Of a stretch of 64,000 bases of DNA, positions 1-12,303 are shown one piece after another. The stretch spans positions 1-64,000 of the forward strand of contig ARYC01000325.1 in NCBI GenBank assembly GCA_000711775.1. The letters run 5' to 3'. The DNA is from Oxytricha trifallax (taxonomy: Eukaryota > Ciliophora > Spirotrichea > Sporadotrichida > Oxytrichidae). A program made the position numbers and the translations under genes. Positions within the stretch are counted from its first letter, which is position 1, and the number at the start of each line of letters is the position of its first letter. The notes beneath the pieces were generated by a model. That model was not told the DNA's origin, ran no database searches, and worked only from the letters and a program-made list of their open reading frames with translations.

Positions 1-789
1 TACTATAAAATTGCTTTATATAATTTTATTCATAATTATAAAATGTTTTATTTTATTTACATAATATAATATAAATTAAACAATGCTTGAAGAAATTGCA
101 TCTTAAGAGTTGTCTAACGGTTTACTGTCCGAAGAATGTAACCATATGCGTTTTTATATTTTCATAAAATGATTAATGTTATTATAAAAACTTTGTTTTC
201 TCTCGGATCATATTTCAGATGTACATACACGGCGTCAATACTACATAACTGATAAATAAGCTATAAAAATAAAATTTCTTATTACATTACTATTTTATCA
301 CTATAATTAATAAATTAATAAAACATTTTTTTTAGATATTTTAATACTTAACAAATGAAAAAAATATACTTATTAACATAATTGAGATCTTTATAAATTA
401 TAAAACTAAAATATTATTTTAGCTCTATACAGACTATGATGTTAGAATATGCCAAAGTACAGCTCTAAAGATATTATAAGGTGAGGCGTATAATTATTTA
501 ATACAATCTTATTAAGATAATCATAATGGTTTGTAAAGTTAGCAAATATATGAGAATATACCAGGACTCGTATACCCTTGAAGGAGAGATAGAATATAAA
601 TATTATTATAATTGTTCAATATTAATTGTTTTATATTAATATTAAAATTATCTAAATTAAAATAAATAGAGTGCGATGAATCTCTCTGGTCGCACTTTTC
701 GGGGCAATAAGCAAAAGACCTCACTATAATACTAATTATTAATTAATGATAATGTTTAAAATATCATATTCACCAAAGGTAGATTTGGA

Positions 790-1436
790 TATTTGGTCTC
801 ATTTAAAAGAACGATAAGACGAAGACAAAACTATACATAGTACCTAACCGAACTCATGATATCATTGAAACCCTTATAGAAGCATCATGTGACATTGATA
901 AATAAATATGTATTATTTTGTTTAAAAATTATTTTGTTTTATAATTTAAGCTAAATGACTCAAATAGTACAGTTCACCATGATGGATTTAAGGTTTATGA
1001 CAAAGTTTAATGGTAGAATATACAGATCTTACACAAGAAACATATACATTTCAAAATATGAATTAATTTAGAATTGTTATAAGAAATAGTTATAAAATGT
1101 TACATAAATTTTTCATTGGAGTAAACCTTTGAGTTTAATAAAATCTAGGATTTTTATAATAACTAATGTTTAAGACTGGGCAATACACTCCGTCTTAATA
1201 CTCAGTTATAATGTTAATATATATATATATTTTTTAAATATTTTAACTCAAATTCAATCGAATCTCTGTGGAAGGAGCTTAAAACTTTTACAAGTATGAT
1301 CTATTGTACAAGGGTAGGAGACGAGAACTGCGGGGATTTTCTTTATGAAAGTTAGTGGATCCGTTTGATTAAAATGCAACCTCAGTATGAACGATTGCCG
1401 TTTATAAAAGACTTCTTCGCCTGTATGAATAAATGA
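790..1436 (+). pseudogene. ISXO2/IS1595-like transposase relic
   Basis: Remnant of a DDE transposase of the ISXO2/IS1595 (Merlin-related) group. Three blocks in changing frames are recognisable, reading TAA/TAG as Gln. They are VPNRTHDIIETLIEASCD near 845-905, TVHHDGFKVYDKV near 970-1010, and SIESLWKELKTFTS near 1255-1300. The last is followed by GDFLYESQWIRL and a TGA at 1434-1436. The blocks match the order of the family: the VPxRT segment, the second catalytic Asp in xxDGxxxY, and the third catalytic acid in the NxIExxWxxLK block. The N-terminal third and the first Asp are not visible, and frames shift at least twice, so the copy is dead. A short hairpin (AGTGCGA at 670-676, TCGCACT at 690-696) lies just upstream and may or may not belong to it. 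The family assignment is from motif order only. Confidence 0.55.
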
Positions 1437-3597
1437 TTCGTGTAATTATTTAATTTACTTTAAAAGCAGATAACCTAAAAATTGTCAGAATTTAGCATTT
1501 GATAGAGTATTTATTATATTATTTTTCAATAAAAATTGATAATCTATATAGCAAAAAATATTAAGCACTTTATTTTGAATTTAATCAGTCAATTAAGAAT
1601 ATTGAATAAATAATATTGAAATAGTTTATAATTCTATATATTATTTAAATAAATTTTATTATATGGATATATATAAATTCCAGAATTACTGAATCTGGAA
1701 TTCCAGATACAGTTCTGGAATTCCAGTTCTGTATCTGGAACGTTTTTCACCATTCTAAAATGTTTTTCACCAATCTGGAATTCCAGAATGGTGCTGGAAT
1801 TTCAAAAAATTCCAGAATTGTACACCCCATCCAAAAATAAAATCAATTTGAATTGAATATTTGAACTTTGATTCAACCTCCATAAGTTCAATCTCTGTTA
1901 AGAAAAATCAATTGAAAACCTTATAAAATATAAGCATATAATTTTCCAATATTGAGCTCATCTATCCTTTGACAGAATTTCTGGTGACGCTGATTCACGG
2001 CTTTTGTAGCCAAGCATTCAAAACATAGATCTGTATAGTTTCACGCAACCACAAGATATTGAAATCGTTCTTAAATAAAATCAAGTTTCAATAATCGTGC
2101 CTGCCATTTTATAGTGGCATTTCCAACAACAACTAATAAAATAAACAGAATTATATTTAATTAAACTTTATTCTGTTCCTTTGTCAGAGGTCGTGGTCTT
2201 AGTGCTTTCCTTTGCATTATTTTTTATTGATTTTATTGAAATATTTTTAATTAAGCATTGTTAGCTTTTATATACAATTTTTCCATGTGAGTAGAGTGAA
2301 TTATTTCTATATTAAGTAAATTGACTGGGAATTTGTTATTGCTTAGAACTATCAGTTGCTAGTATACATATATTTATGTATGCTTGTTAAATATAAGAAC
2401 GCCCTTTTACATCAAAATAATTCAAGATAAAATTTTGAAAGAAAGGCATCATTGTATAAAAATAATTTTATAAATTAATCTGGAATCATGACATATAATA
2501 GGAAAGTTTATTTGCCATAGGCAATGCCAAGTATAGGCCTTTAGAAACCTATTAGTTATAACAACGGTATGTTTATGATATACTTAAAAATTCTAAATTT
2601 AACAACTATGATTTAATAAAAAATATATCCTTTAAGATTCCATCTTATGATGATGATGGAATTATTCCATGTAATATTATTAGTAATTAATATAATAATA
2701 AATAAACATTAACTTAAAATCCTCCATCTTCATTATTATTACATGTAACATTGCAATTTTATTTACTTATATAAATAGGAGTATGGGTATGAGTTTGAGT
2801 TAGTTAAAATTATGAAAATTTTCTATAAATAACGAAAACTTGCTTAAATTCTGATTTAATGTTTTGATTCATGAGTCTATTGGATATACTCTCTTTGCCT
2901 TTCATTTGTATTGAATAGTTAATGTACTGATCAGATTTTAATACTTAATAATAAGGTAAATGAAATTTATTTATAATAAAGAAAACTTAATGAAAATGGT
3001 CTGTATACCTTCACATAAGTGGAATTATTGGATAAATACTAGCATTATTTTGCTTTATACTTACATTACTCAATAATAATTAAGGAAATATATTCGAGCC
3101 AGGAGTCAGGCAAAAGGATTTCGGAGCCAGAAGTCAAGCAGTTCATATAATAATTCCAATATTAATATAGGCAAGTAAGCTTATTTACTCACTTCTTATA
3201 TAAGTCATAAATTTTCATCATTTAAATTTAAAGGAATCATATCAAAATAATGGCTATAAGGTCCATTCACTATGCCTCTTATTACAAATTAAGTTTTCTT
3301 ATTGTATGTCATGAATGTAAAATAAGTGGTAGTAATCTAATTTTACTATAAATTATATTAATTAACATAATAATAAATTTATTTTATGACTTAATTTTAT
3401 TTTAATTGAATTTAATTTAATTTATTCAGTTGGTTGAAAAAAAGAATGATAAAATGGAATACTATTTAATATGAATAGTAAAATATAATAAAAGCGAATG
3501 AATTTTAGTGAATAAAAATCTGAAATATTATCTCAATTTCGTGTTATGCTTATTTCTAATTAGTGTATCAATATAAAGTAGTTCTATTAGTGAGACT
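1437..3597. other. AT-rich germline DNA without recognisable gene
   Basis: No reading frame in either strand gives a recognisable protein with TAA/TAG as Gln, apart from the palindrome cluster listed separately. Base composition is strongly AT and stops in the TGA sense are frequent. Probably intergenic or IES DNA. Confidence 0.5.
1677..1826. repeat. Cluster of TCTGGAATTCCAGA palindromes
   Basis: Within 150 bases the palindrome CTGGAATTCCAG, or a close derivative, occurs four or more times. Nested complementary arms (GATACAG and CTGTATC) and a repeated TTTTTCACCA word lie between copies. The cluster could fold into a compound hairpin. Function unknown. Confidence 0.6.
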
Positions 3598-4215
3598 TCA
3601 GCATGAGAATCTTGGAATGGCGACTGTGAGACCTGGTTGCATGTCAACGTATACATCGACGTTTAAGTCTCTGACAACTTCTACTCCCCAAGAGAGCTGA
3701 ATTTCGAAGCTTGTCTGGCCAGTGCCTACAGCTTCAAGTAAAAGGATATTTTGTCTGCTAAATTTGTTGGTAAGAAGGGTAATATCTTAGTCAAGACCTG
3801 GGAATACAACATCATATCGAGTGGAGAGCAGTATGGCTCATCCCAATGTTACCATGAGAATGTTGACTCTCTGCCAAGTGACGAAGAAGAGATCATCGGT
3901 TTGGAAGAAATACCATCGTGTTCGTATTTCTCAACTTGGCATCTGTTGTCGAGGTTAACAAGAACTACGTTGGGTCCTTAAAGCTAAATCTCGTTATAGA
4001 GGCAATGTTCCAAGGGTTGAGCTTCGCAAGTGTAGTCATAGTTAATTCCATGATGGTCATTGCCACTCTTTAATCCTTTTCCTCCTTTATTTCCTGAACC
4101 AAAGCTCTTTAATGAACCTCCATGGCCTGCGTCTTAAGTGGCTTAAGCTAATCCTACGAAAGCGGCAACAGCTAAACATATACGTAGGACAAGTTTTATA
4201 AATTTTAAAATCCCA
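3598..4215 (-). CDS. Putative small secreted protein
   Basis: Minus-strand frame with a convincing signal peptide: hydrophobic LVLRICLAVAAFVGLAQA near 4200-4140. A Gly/Ser/Lys-rich stretch and a Cys-containing segment (YDYTCEAQPLEHC) follow. The C-terminal part reads FEIQLSWGVEVVRDLNVDVY and ends at TGA 3598-3600. The frame changes once near 3830 (between EPYCSPLD and DVVFPGLDQD). I found no GT..AG intron that fixes this, so a one-base error or mutation is likely. The start codon is not certain; a run of TAT/ATA repeats lies just upstream of the signal peptide. No family recognised. A plus-strand frame over 3751-3981 is taken to be a shadow. Confidence 0.5.
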
Positions 4216-4392
4216 TATTTTTATATATTGGTTTACTGATAATAATAATAATAATAATAATATGATCACATTGAGGTCTCTGGGGACCCTCCATCGCTAA
4301 TATTTTTCAATATATATATATATATAAGGGACTAACCCTTTTGATTAGTTAATTTGTTTGTGTTATTAGTTAACTTTGGACTTTAACATAAT

Positions 4393-5780
4393 TCACAAAT
4401 CTATCTTATCTTTCATCTTCTCTGTCAATTTCCTGTACCACTCTTTCTTCTTCTGTTCTTTTCTCCGTCTTTTTCTTATGTTTACCTGAGGTGGCTTAGG
4501 TTCTTTAGATTGCTCTCCAACGAAGTAGTCTTCAAAATTACTCTTAAATAGAGTGTTGGTGAGAAGTACTCTCTCTTGTATACTTCTTAGTTCAACCTCT
4601 CCTTGATAAAGGGGGCTGAGTTGATTAATCAATTGGATTTCCCATGGTTCAAAATTGTGATATTTATTTTAGTCATGGGCTATTTATAGGTAGAAGTTTA
4701 AATCTTATTTCTTTGGGGGTCGAAATTTTAGAATTTACTTAATAGTAGTTTAGTTTGAACTTCTTTAGGTTGAGTATATATATCCTGATTGATAATATAT
4801 TCCCCTTTCATCTACTAAGACTTATCTTTTTGTTTTTTATTCATCAGAAACTGGCCAGTTTCTGATCTATTAATAGTAGTCTATTTGGTAGTCTCTTCCC
4901 TATTTAGTAGGTTTTTGGGTGATTCTCCTTGTATCTAATCTATTTTATTGACTGATTATTCAGGAATCTTATTTATGTTTTTGGGTGATTCTTCACATAT
5001 CTTGTCGTGAAGTAGAGGTGATTCCTCAATTATCTGAGAAGTCTATTTAGTAGGTAAATTTTACTATTAGATAGTATCAGGAGAATCTTGCTAATTCTAT
5101 GCTAGTTAGGAGGAAATTTTGGAGTTAAAGAAAGATGGCTTCTTTTGAGCAGATCCTATTTGCTCTTTAAGTTCGGAGGTTCTAGTTCTGAATTCCCATT
5201 GGTTGGGGTTTTGTTGAAGGGGTTTCTGGGTGTTGTATTTAGAAGTATTTTGTTTGTACTTAGTGCCTTCTGAGGGTTGATTCTTGATCTTCTTCCCCTT
5301 TGACGTGAGGGGGTTGGTGTGGTATTGAAGTGGTAGACTGTTGAAGATTTGTTAGAATTTTTACCCTTAGTTATAGGTGGAGTCTTTAAGTGAAATATTT
5401 GTTTAAGTTGGAACATACCAGTTGTGTCGGTTCCAGTGTAGTGTTGGTTGATTTAAAAGTCTTTATTCACTAGGTATTTTCTGTTTCTTAGGGTGAACTC
5501 CATACCAATCGAAGGTCTGATATTAGTGGTTTGGTCTTCCAAGTTAATGTTTGGCGTTGTAGTAGTCGTAGAGCTTTATGTCTGAGTCTTTGAACTCGTA
5601 ATCTGAGCTCGCGTCGAATGAGTAACCATCTGATGATTCACTATCGGTTTCCCAATAGTCTGAGTCTTGTCCAAGTTCTGCTTAGCTGTACTGTGCTAAG
5701 TCTTTGAGAGAGTTGGCTTCCTTATCTCTGAGAAGAGGGGCGCCTAGATTGAGTGACTTCTGGTCGGGGACTAGGTTCAT
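4393..5780 (-). CDS. Uncharacterised acidic/basic protein, one intron
   Basis: A single minus-strand frame is open from ATG 5778-5780 to TGA 4393-4395 once TAA/TAG are read as Gln and one 59-nt intron (4680-4738, GTAAAT..AATAG) is removed. The product is about 440 residues. The N-terminal part is acidic with Ser/Asp runs (DYWETDSESSDGYSFD). The middle is Gln/Asn/Pro-rich and probably disordered, with ESPKN-type repeats. The C-terminus is a short conserved-looking block (EPWEIQLINQLSPLY) followed by a basic helix (RKRRRKEQKKKEWYRK) suitable as a nuclear localisation or RNA-binding tail. I do not recognise the family. The intact frame and clean intron make this a real gene rather than a relic. 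Confidence 0.65.
4680..4738 (-). other. 59-nt spliceosomal intron
   Basis: Donor GTAAAT and acceptor AATAG on the minus strand; removal joins two frames of the 4393-5780 gene exactly. Typical of the short introns seen throughout the window. Confidence 0.65.
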
Positions 5781-6225
5781 CTAATCACGTTCCTTTTAGT
5801 ATCAATCTAATTTAATAGTTTTTTTTGGTTTACTGATAATCTCTTCATTTGGTTTAACTGTTTAGTTTTAATTAATTTGAAATTTAAAATTCTTTGATCG
5901 CTTATATAACATTTATACTGCGAGTAAAGTCATCATTCAGTAACTAAATTGAGAAATTTAAGTGGGAATTATTTTATCAGTATTTACCTTTATTATATTA
6001 ATACACGCTTTTATTCTTGGTGATTTTATTTTTATCTGATATTTAAACTAATTTCAAATTGCTTACATACTTTATTAGTAAGTTAAACTCAATTCGCAAT
6101 GAAATTTATAAAAACTGTGAATTATTAGAAAGTATTTTAAATAATATAATTCATACTTAAGACTTGCAAATCTTTAATAAAATTATAGATGATAAAATAA
6201 GACATGAAAATTGTGGCAATTCAAA

Positions 6226-9200
6226 TCACAGATTCTTATGATTAGTTCTTATAATTTGCTGTAAATATTTCTAATGGATCTCTTATGATTTCTTTGCTCT
6301 GTATCGAAATGCTCTGATTATTTTTTTGTATTTATTAAACAGTAAAATTAATAAACTACCCCAAACTCTAATTTTTTTAGCTCCTCTATCTGTCATATTT
6401 CCTTTATTTTAATTATCTTAATTTTTGTCATTTAGAATTTAATCGTAGTTTATATCGTTTACAAACATAGAAGAGTTTTATTCCTAGGTGTTCTACTTAA
6501 GCGTTTTATTTGGGGTTTTACTATTTTATCTCGATCTTGAATATACCTCACTTATTTTTGCTGTGAACAATTAACAATTGAAATACTCGCTTATTACTAA
6601 TTGGAAGCATTTTTATTTTAGAATTTGAGTTGTGCTTACTAACTATAAGTGTTGCAATGTTCTTGGGCGTTAGAATTTTTATTAATAAATGTTTTATTTA
6701 CTAAATTTCTAGAGGTGAAACTTCCACTTAGATTAGTTGCTCTGTGAGATTTTAGGTTTTATTTGCTGTAAAGAGTAGAAATTGCAATTACAGATTTATT
6801 AAGAGTTTATCTGTTTTAAGGATTGATATAGTTGTGGAAGGAAAAGGGAGAAGTTTCTAGATTTTTCTTGGCTAAAGTCATATTACTATTTTGGATAGGT
6901 GTTATTGGTCTGGTGATGGATTTTTTAGTTTATTATTACTGGTATACAAATATATTGCAAAAATTAAATTATCAATCATAATGATTATTTGACAATCTCA
7001 AAAATATGTTGAAATAAAATTAAAATTAATTTTCGAAAAAATATTCTTATTTAAGTTCGCTCTATTAATGATAAATTCAAATATGAAATGAATATGTCAA
7101 TCCTTCAAATTTTAAAAAGTGTTTATCATGTATCACTGTATATTATTTTTTTGTGCAAATATCATGATTTCTTTCATTAAACTATCAGACTTAGGAATTA
7201 AATTGGAGAAATATCTACAACTGTATATCTAGGTTTTAGAATTCAATTATCTGTATTTTTATCAATCTTTATTTTTTTAATAAATATAAAAAAAATTTGA
7301 AGTATAATCCATGATTTTAATTATAATTGTTATAACGAATATGCCAACATTTAAATTTTTTTTAGTAGCAATATTTAAAATAAAATATGATTATTTTATA
7401 GTATTTAAAAATATTAAAATATCAATAATTACCTAATAAATTTTTAATTAATTAAATTAATTAAACTTAAAAAATAAGTTTAATAAAATGAATTATAAAA
7501 ATTTTACAATAAAACTACTTTTTTGGAATAATAAGTGGAGTTTATTTTTATTTGCTATTTTTGTCTTTAATATCTCTTACTGAACTCACTTATTTCGATA
7601 TTCTTAGATTTTTAGTATTTGAATTGATATTTTCTTATTTTTTTGGCTAATCATGAGACTACTATAATTTCTTAGTTTGATTGGAATAGTTTGATCGATT
7701 TTAGTAAAACTATTGCAATATTTCTGTATACGAAGCACCTTGAAATTGTGAGGGATTTTAAGTAAATTAATTATATATTTTTAGGCTTTTATTTTGTTGA
7801 CTCTAAATTGCTTTAACGAGTGTTGTTTTTACTTTTCTATGATTTCTATAGACTCTACATTCTGCTATTACTGTTTTTAATTGTTTGTTTGATTTCTTTT
7901 TTATTCTGCTGAACTTATTTGTGATAAATCCAAATTTATTGAAGAGGATTTTTTCTGATTGATTGGACATAATCTTACCACTTTATTACAACTGCCTTTA
8001 TTGTTCAAATTTGTTGATAGATGAGGTTTATGCCAATTCCTTCAAAAACTCAATTTCCTTCTATATCTTAATTTTATATTCGTTTTCTTACTAAATAGAC
8101 TCAATTAGCTACATGTACTTTTACTCATATATCTTATTTTTGAGTCTTCTCTCCTCATATTTTTAATGTAACTAGTTGAACTTATTTTGAATATTCTCGT
8201 ATTAATATCTAAACTATCTCTACTGCTCTCTGATACTTTCCAATTCTTGCAAATCTTACTGTGATTTTTTCATTAATAATTTGTAATTCACACCTTGCGA
8301 ATTTTGATCTTTCTTTCTTTATAGCTTTTAAGCTAGTGCATGATTATTTTCGAGAAGATACTTCACTTTTTCATATAATTTTGAGTTTTTATTCATGTAT
8401 CCTGCAAGTTTCTTTTACAACTAATCTTTGTCAAAAGTCTAATATCTATCGTATTTCTTTTAAAGCTTTGGTTTTCTGAGAATTTGTTAGTGATTTTTAG
8501 AAAACTTATCTACTTAACGCTTTAATATGGTAAAGTCTCAATGTTAATCATTGAATGATCATCAATACCATTATCTTAAATGTTTTGGGGTTTAGTATAC
8601 TTAATTGCTTGACTATTATCTACTTTAGAATTTTTAACTTATTCTTGTATACTATTCTATTGAAAATCATCAACTGATTCATCGTAATCTGAGGATAAAT
8701 TAGAAAGCTAGTTGATGCTTGGAGCTATGATAGATTTCTCATTTTTAAAGAAATTATTTAGATTTTGCAATGAATCTGTTTTCGACAATTTTCTGGTCAA
8801 AGTCCTTGGTGGATCGTTATCATCAACATAATTATTTTATTTTTGTTAAGTTTCTTAATGGTCACGCTATCATTGTTATGAATTTCTTTATTCATCTGTG
8901 AGAGAGTATATTTCATTTCTTCGAGAGTGTATTTTCAAGTGGAACTGAATCTCAAAAGTTATCCCTTCTAAAATGCCCCTTCTTTTTTAAAGCTTTTTAG
9001 GCATCCTACTTTGATTTTAATCGAGTAGATTCTTTATGAGAAATTTGAGAAAAATCATGATACTCATCCTGATAATTACTGTTCAAAATCTGTGAAGAAT
9101 ATTTTTCTTCTTCGCTATTCACAATAATGTTCATATGATTTACCGTATTAATTTACTGTTATTGAAATTAATTCAAGGAATTCTAGTAATCTTGACTTTG

Positions 9201-10190
9201 CAAAGTCTAATTAAGGTCCTCTCGCTCTTGTAAATTATTTAAGACATTATTTTCCTGAAAATTCATATGAATAACTGTGGTAGTCGCTTCTTTATTCTTA
9301 TCCTGCATCAAATAGTTGCCTGGAGATGCACTATTTTATTCATACTAGTGCTGTTTTTATTATATGTTGTTTTTAATATTATTTCTTGTTCTCAATGTGT
9401 TAACAGATAGCTCATCTTTCAACTCATCACTCAATCTCTTAGTCTTAAGTTTTTAATTTTGAATTTAAAGTTGATCTTCACTAATTTTGTTTCCATTTCC
9501 GAGTACTTAATTTTCTAGATTGAGACTCTGGTTAATTTCAACGAAGTATTAATAATGATGGTTTTACTTGATGCTATTGTGAATTACAGTGTTGAGTTCT
9601 TAAACTTAGTTTAATTAATTATTTCTATAAACTTCATTGAATGATTGATTTGGAGAACTGTCTTCATCATCATCTTGGTTGTTACTCTCATCTATCGATT
9701 AGTTATTGGTTTAGCTGCAATTAATAAGAAAATATAAGTCAAATATAAATAATGTATATTTAATTTTAATTACATGGTGATTGTTCAAAAAGTACTAGTA
9801 ACAATAAAATTTATAATTATTTTAACATATCAAAACTCCTCCACAATCTTTTTTTCGATTAAATAAATTAATTTAAGTTTAAAATATTTCCAAATAAAAT
9901 TAATTCAATGATTACTAGAATCTTCTTTCTAACCTTAAAAATTCTCTTTTGCATAATTTTATTGTTTTTAGCTATTTAAATGTGGATGTTCTGTTGTTTG
10001 ATTTATCGATAAAACTGTGATGATTTCTTCTGTTTCGCTATCTTTCCCACCTCCACTGAGCGATTTGTTCCCATTTATTGAGTTTCTTGAGTGAATCTTG
10101 CTTTAATTAGAAAGAATGTTAAGAGATTGGGGTTTCATCAGGTATGCATCAGAATAGTCCTCACAGTCAGATTCTACCTAAAGTTTATAA
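6226..10190 (-). CDS. Large Gln/Asn-rich coiled-coil protein
   Basis: Successive minus-strand frames, open only with TAA/TAG as Gln, run from an acceptor-like TTTAG near 10180 down to TGA at 6226-6228. They encode roughly 1,100 residues. The order is: acidic/Ser start (VESDCEDYSDAYLMK), long N/Q-rich disordered stretches (9720-8500), a long heptad-type coiled coil around 8400-8000 (for example EQQRQFRYQYENIQNKFNQL), and more N/Q-rich sequence to about 7480. After an AT-rich gap (6965-7475, probably an IES) comes a basic C-terminal part with YKKIIRAFRYRAKKSQEI. Two or three one-base frame changes occur (for example near 8950). The first exon was not found. No family recognised; a cytoskeletal or condensate-forming scaffold is possible but only inferred from composition. 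Confidence 0.5.
6965..7475. other. Probable IES inside the Gln/Asn-rich gene
   Basis: A very AT-rich stretch with frequent TGA-sense stops in all minus frames separates two open coding segments of the 6226-10190 gene. It is too long and too lacking in clear splice borders to be one of the short introns used elsewhere. The exact pointer was not identified. Confidence 0.35.
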
Positions 10191-10463
10191 AAGTATTTAA
10201 TATGATAGTTCATTATAAAAGTATGAATTCAGTTTAGTTGCTATGTATTAGAAAAGACTGATAGTCATTTTACATGCTCATTTTAGTTAATTCAAATATA
10301 TTTATAAGTTAAATGCATTTATTTAGGATACAAGTAGTTTATAAGAGGCATATAATGATATTATAATAAAATAAATCGTCTGTTATATTAAAATTTTATT
10401 TCTCTAAAAACGATTAGTTCCCCAAAATTAATAATTAAACTATTTACCTATCATGAGTAATTG

Positions 10464-12303
10464 TCACTCCATTTCAGGGTTGTTAATTTCACATAGTTTT
10501 TCATACGATAGTAAAATGAGAATATGTAGTGGTCCAGCCATAATCAGCGATGCTGATATGCCTTGATAGAAGAATTTAATACCCAATCTGCCATAACTTC
10601 TCTTATTAAGTCCATAATTTTCAATGTCTCAGGGCCTTCATCATGGCACTAAATTATGCTTTTTACAAGATCTGCTGGGTAGGTGGGGCACCAATTGAAT
10701 ATGCCAGCTAGACCTCTTAACAAAATCTTTTTTAAATGCACAATAGCTGTGGAATCGTTATCTCTTAAACAAATTTCAAAAATACAATAAAAAAGATTAA
10801 GAGTAAAGAATTTCATCTCTTTAATGATTTTTTTATTTATAATAAAGTTCTCAATTATAATTTCTATGAATAAATTATTAGGTTATTTTCAATGAGATTT
10901 TAATATATTTTTAATAGCTATATAAAATAATTCCCTTATGCGTTATTGCAATTATTTGTTTGATATAATTAATGTAAATAATGTGTATGAACTTTCTCTA
11001 CAGATAATCGTAAATGAAGAAGAACATTCCATAGATAGGAACATCACTCTATATAGTTGCCCAATACCCCCTATAGATCCCTCTAATTTCACATTATATT
11101 TGTACAACTATCTAATCTAATCTAAGTAACTAATCAAACTTGTTGTATTAACTTAAGTTCTGCATTTCAGTAGCTCCAAGGAACAAGCTATAAACACACA
11201 ACAACTAAAAAATAATTATTAATATGAATGAAGTTTGAAGCAAATTGTTTGATTAATATTTCAGTATGGTGTTAATTGTGTAGAAAAACTTACTAACATC
11301 CAAACATCCCAGAAATAAGTATTTTTTGGTTTTAAGAAAGCCAACCAAAAGAGAAAAGCGCTCTATCTGATAATTCCTTAGCAGCAAACAATACAGAGAA
11401 TATTCCAGCTCCAACACATAAATTTGATTCAGTGCCTTTAATTAATCCCCGCACTCCTTCATAAGTATATGTTTTCTCAAGAGACCTGTATATTCCCGGA
11501 AATTAATCAAAATTCACTTGCATTCTAACCTAACTCAACTTATATAACATCAAAATACTTGTAGTTTGACATAAAATCGGAAGTAATTTAGATATTTTTT
11601 CTTACTCTGACTGTGTATAAGGGTTAAGTCAAGAATATTCCAATGAGTAAGAATTTAAATATTTACCAGAAATGATTGATTAATCAAGATTTTAGTTATA
11701 GTATTATATAATAAATTTCCTAATTAAATAATTAAAACCGCACTCTATCCCTAACGATATATTTATTAGAGATAGAGTGCGATGGAGTGTGAATAAATAT
11801 ATAAATTAAATTATCATTCAAATATGACATTTCATTTAATATAATTAACATTTTAATTTTATTTAATTTATTAAAATTATTGCTCACTAATATATTACTC
11901 TTTTTAAATGATAAATTTTAAAACATTCTTAACTTTAACTATAAACAATATTAAATGTAAAAACTTATTATTTATCAATAAAATTAAAATGTTAATTATA
12001 TTAAATGAAATGTCATATTTGAATGATAATTTAATTTATATATTTATTCACACTCCATCGCACTCTATCTCTAATAAATATATCGTTAGGGATAGAGTGC
12101 GGTTTTAATTATTTAATTAGGAAATTTATTATATAATACTATAACTAAAATCTTGATTAATCAATCATTTCTGGTAAATATTTAAATTCTTACTCAATCG
12201 CACAAGCTAGAGACCCATTAAATAAATCTCCTCCTATTTTTTGAGAATATGATTAAAGTTGGTAGGTTGCTTCTTATTACTGACTATTGCGGTTTTAACT
12301 CAT
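10464..12303 (-). CDS. Mitochondrial carrier family (SLC25) protein
   Basis: Inner-membrane solute carrier of the SLC25 family. It reads from ATG 12301-12303 to TGA 10464-10466 on the minus strand. The first repeat has GGDLFNGSLACAIGIFLTQP, then the signature PLYTVRVRMQ and the loop IYRSLEKTYTYEGVRGLIKG. The second repeat has SLELLKCRTQ, then IRGIYRGYWATIQSDVPIYG. The third has GLAGIFNWCPTYPADLVKS and ends near LGIKFFYQGISASLIMAGP. The three PxxxxK/R signatures and aromatic-rich even helices are diagnostic; the substrate cannot be read from sequence. A 550-bp palindromic IES (11645-12194) splits the first signature helix, and two introns are present. Two apparent one-base frame changes (near 11095 and 10600) may be sequence errors. 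Confidence 0.85.
11645..12194. mobile_element. Palindromic IES/MITE inside carrier gene
   Basis: A 550-bp segment whose two halves are long, nearly perfect inverted repeats (arms of about 240 bp) with termini GAGTAAG..CTTACT. It sits between two copies of CAAT (11641-11644 and 12195-12198). Removing the segment and one CAAT restores the carrier reading frame (..ACAIGIF..). It has no coding capacity. Each arm carries a small hairpin with stem CGCACTCTATC/GATAGAGTGCG (11739-11781 and the mirror copy). The direct repeat can be read as an IES pointer and as a target-site duplication. Confidence 0.8.

Noticed and set aside
3751-3981. Plus-strand open frame of 76 codons
   Set aside because: The minus strand gives a signal peptide, a Cys-containing domain and a proper TGA end over the same bases; the plus frame is a shadow.
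4237-4262. ATA/TAA trinucleotide run as a possible regulatory repeat
   Set aside because: A simple microsatellite, common in such AT-rich DNA, without further structure.
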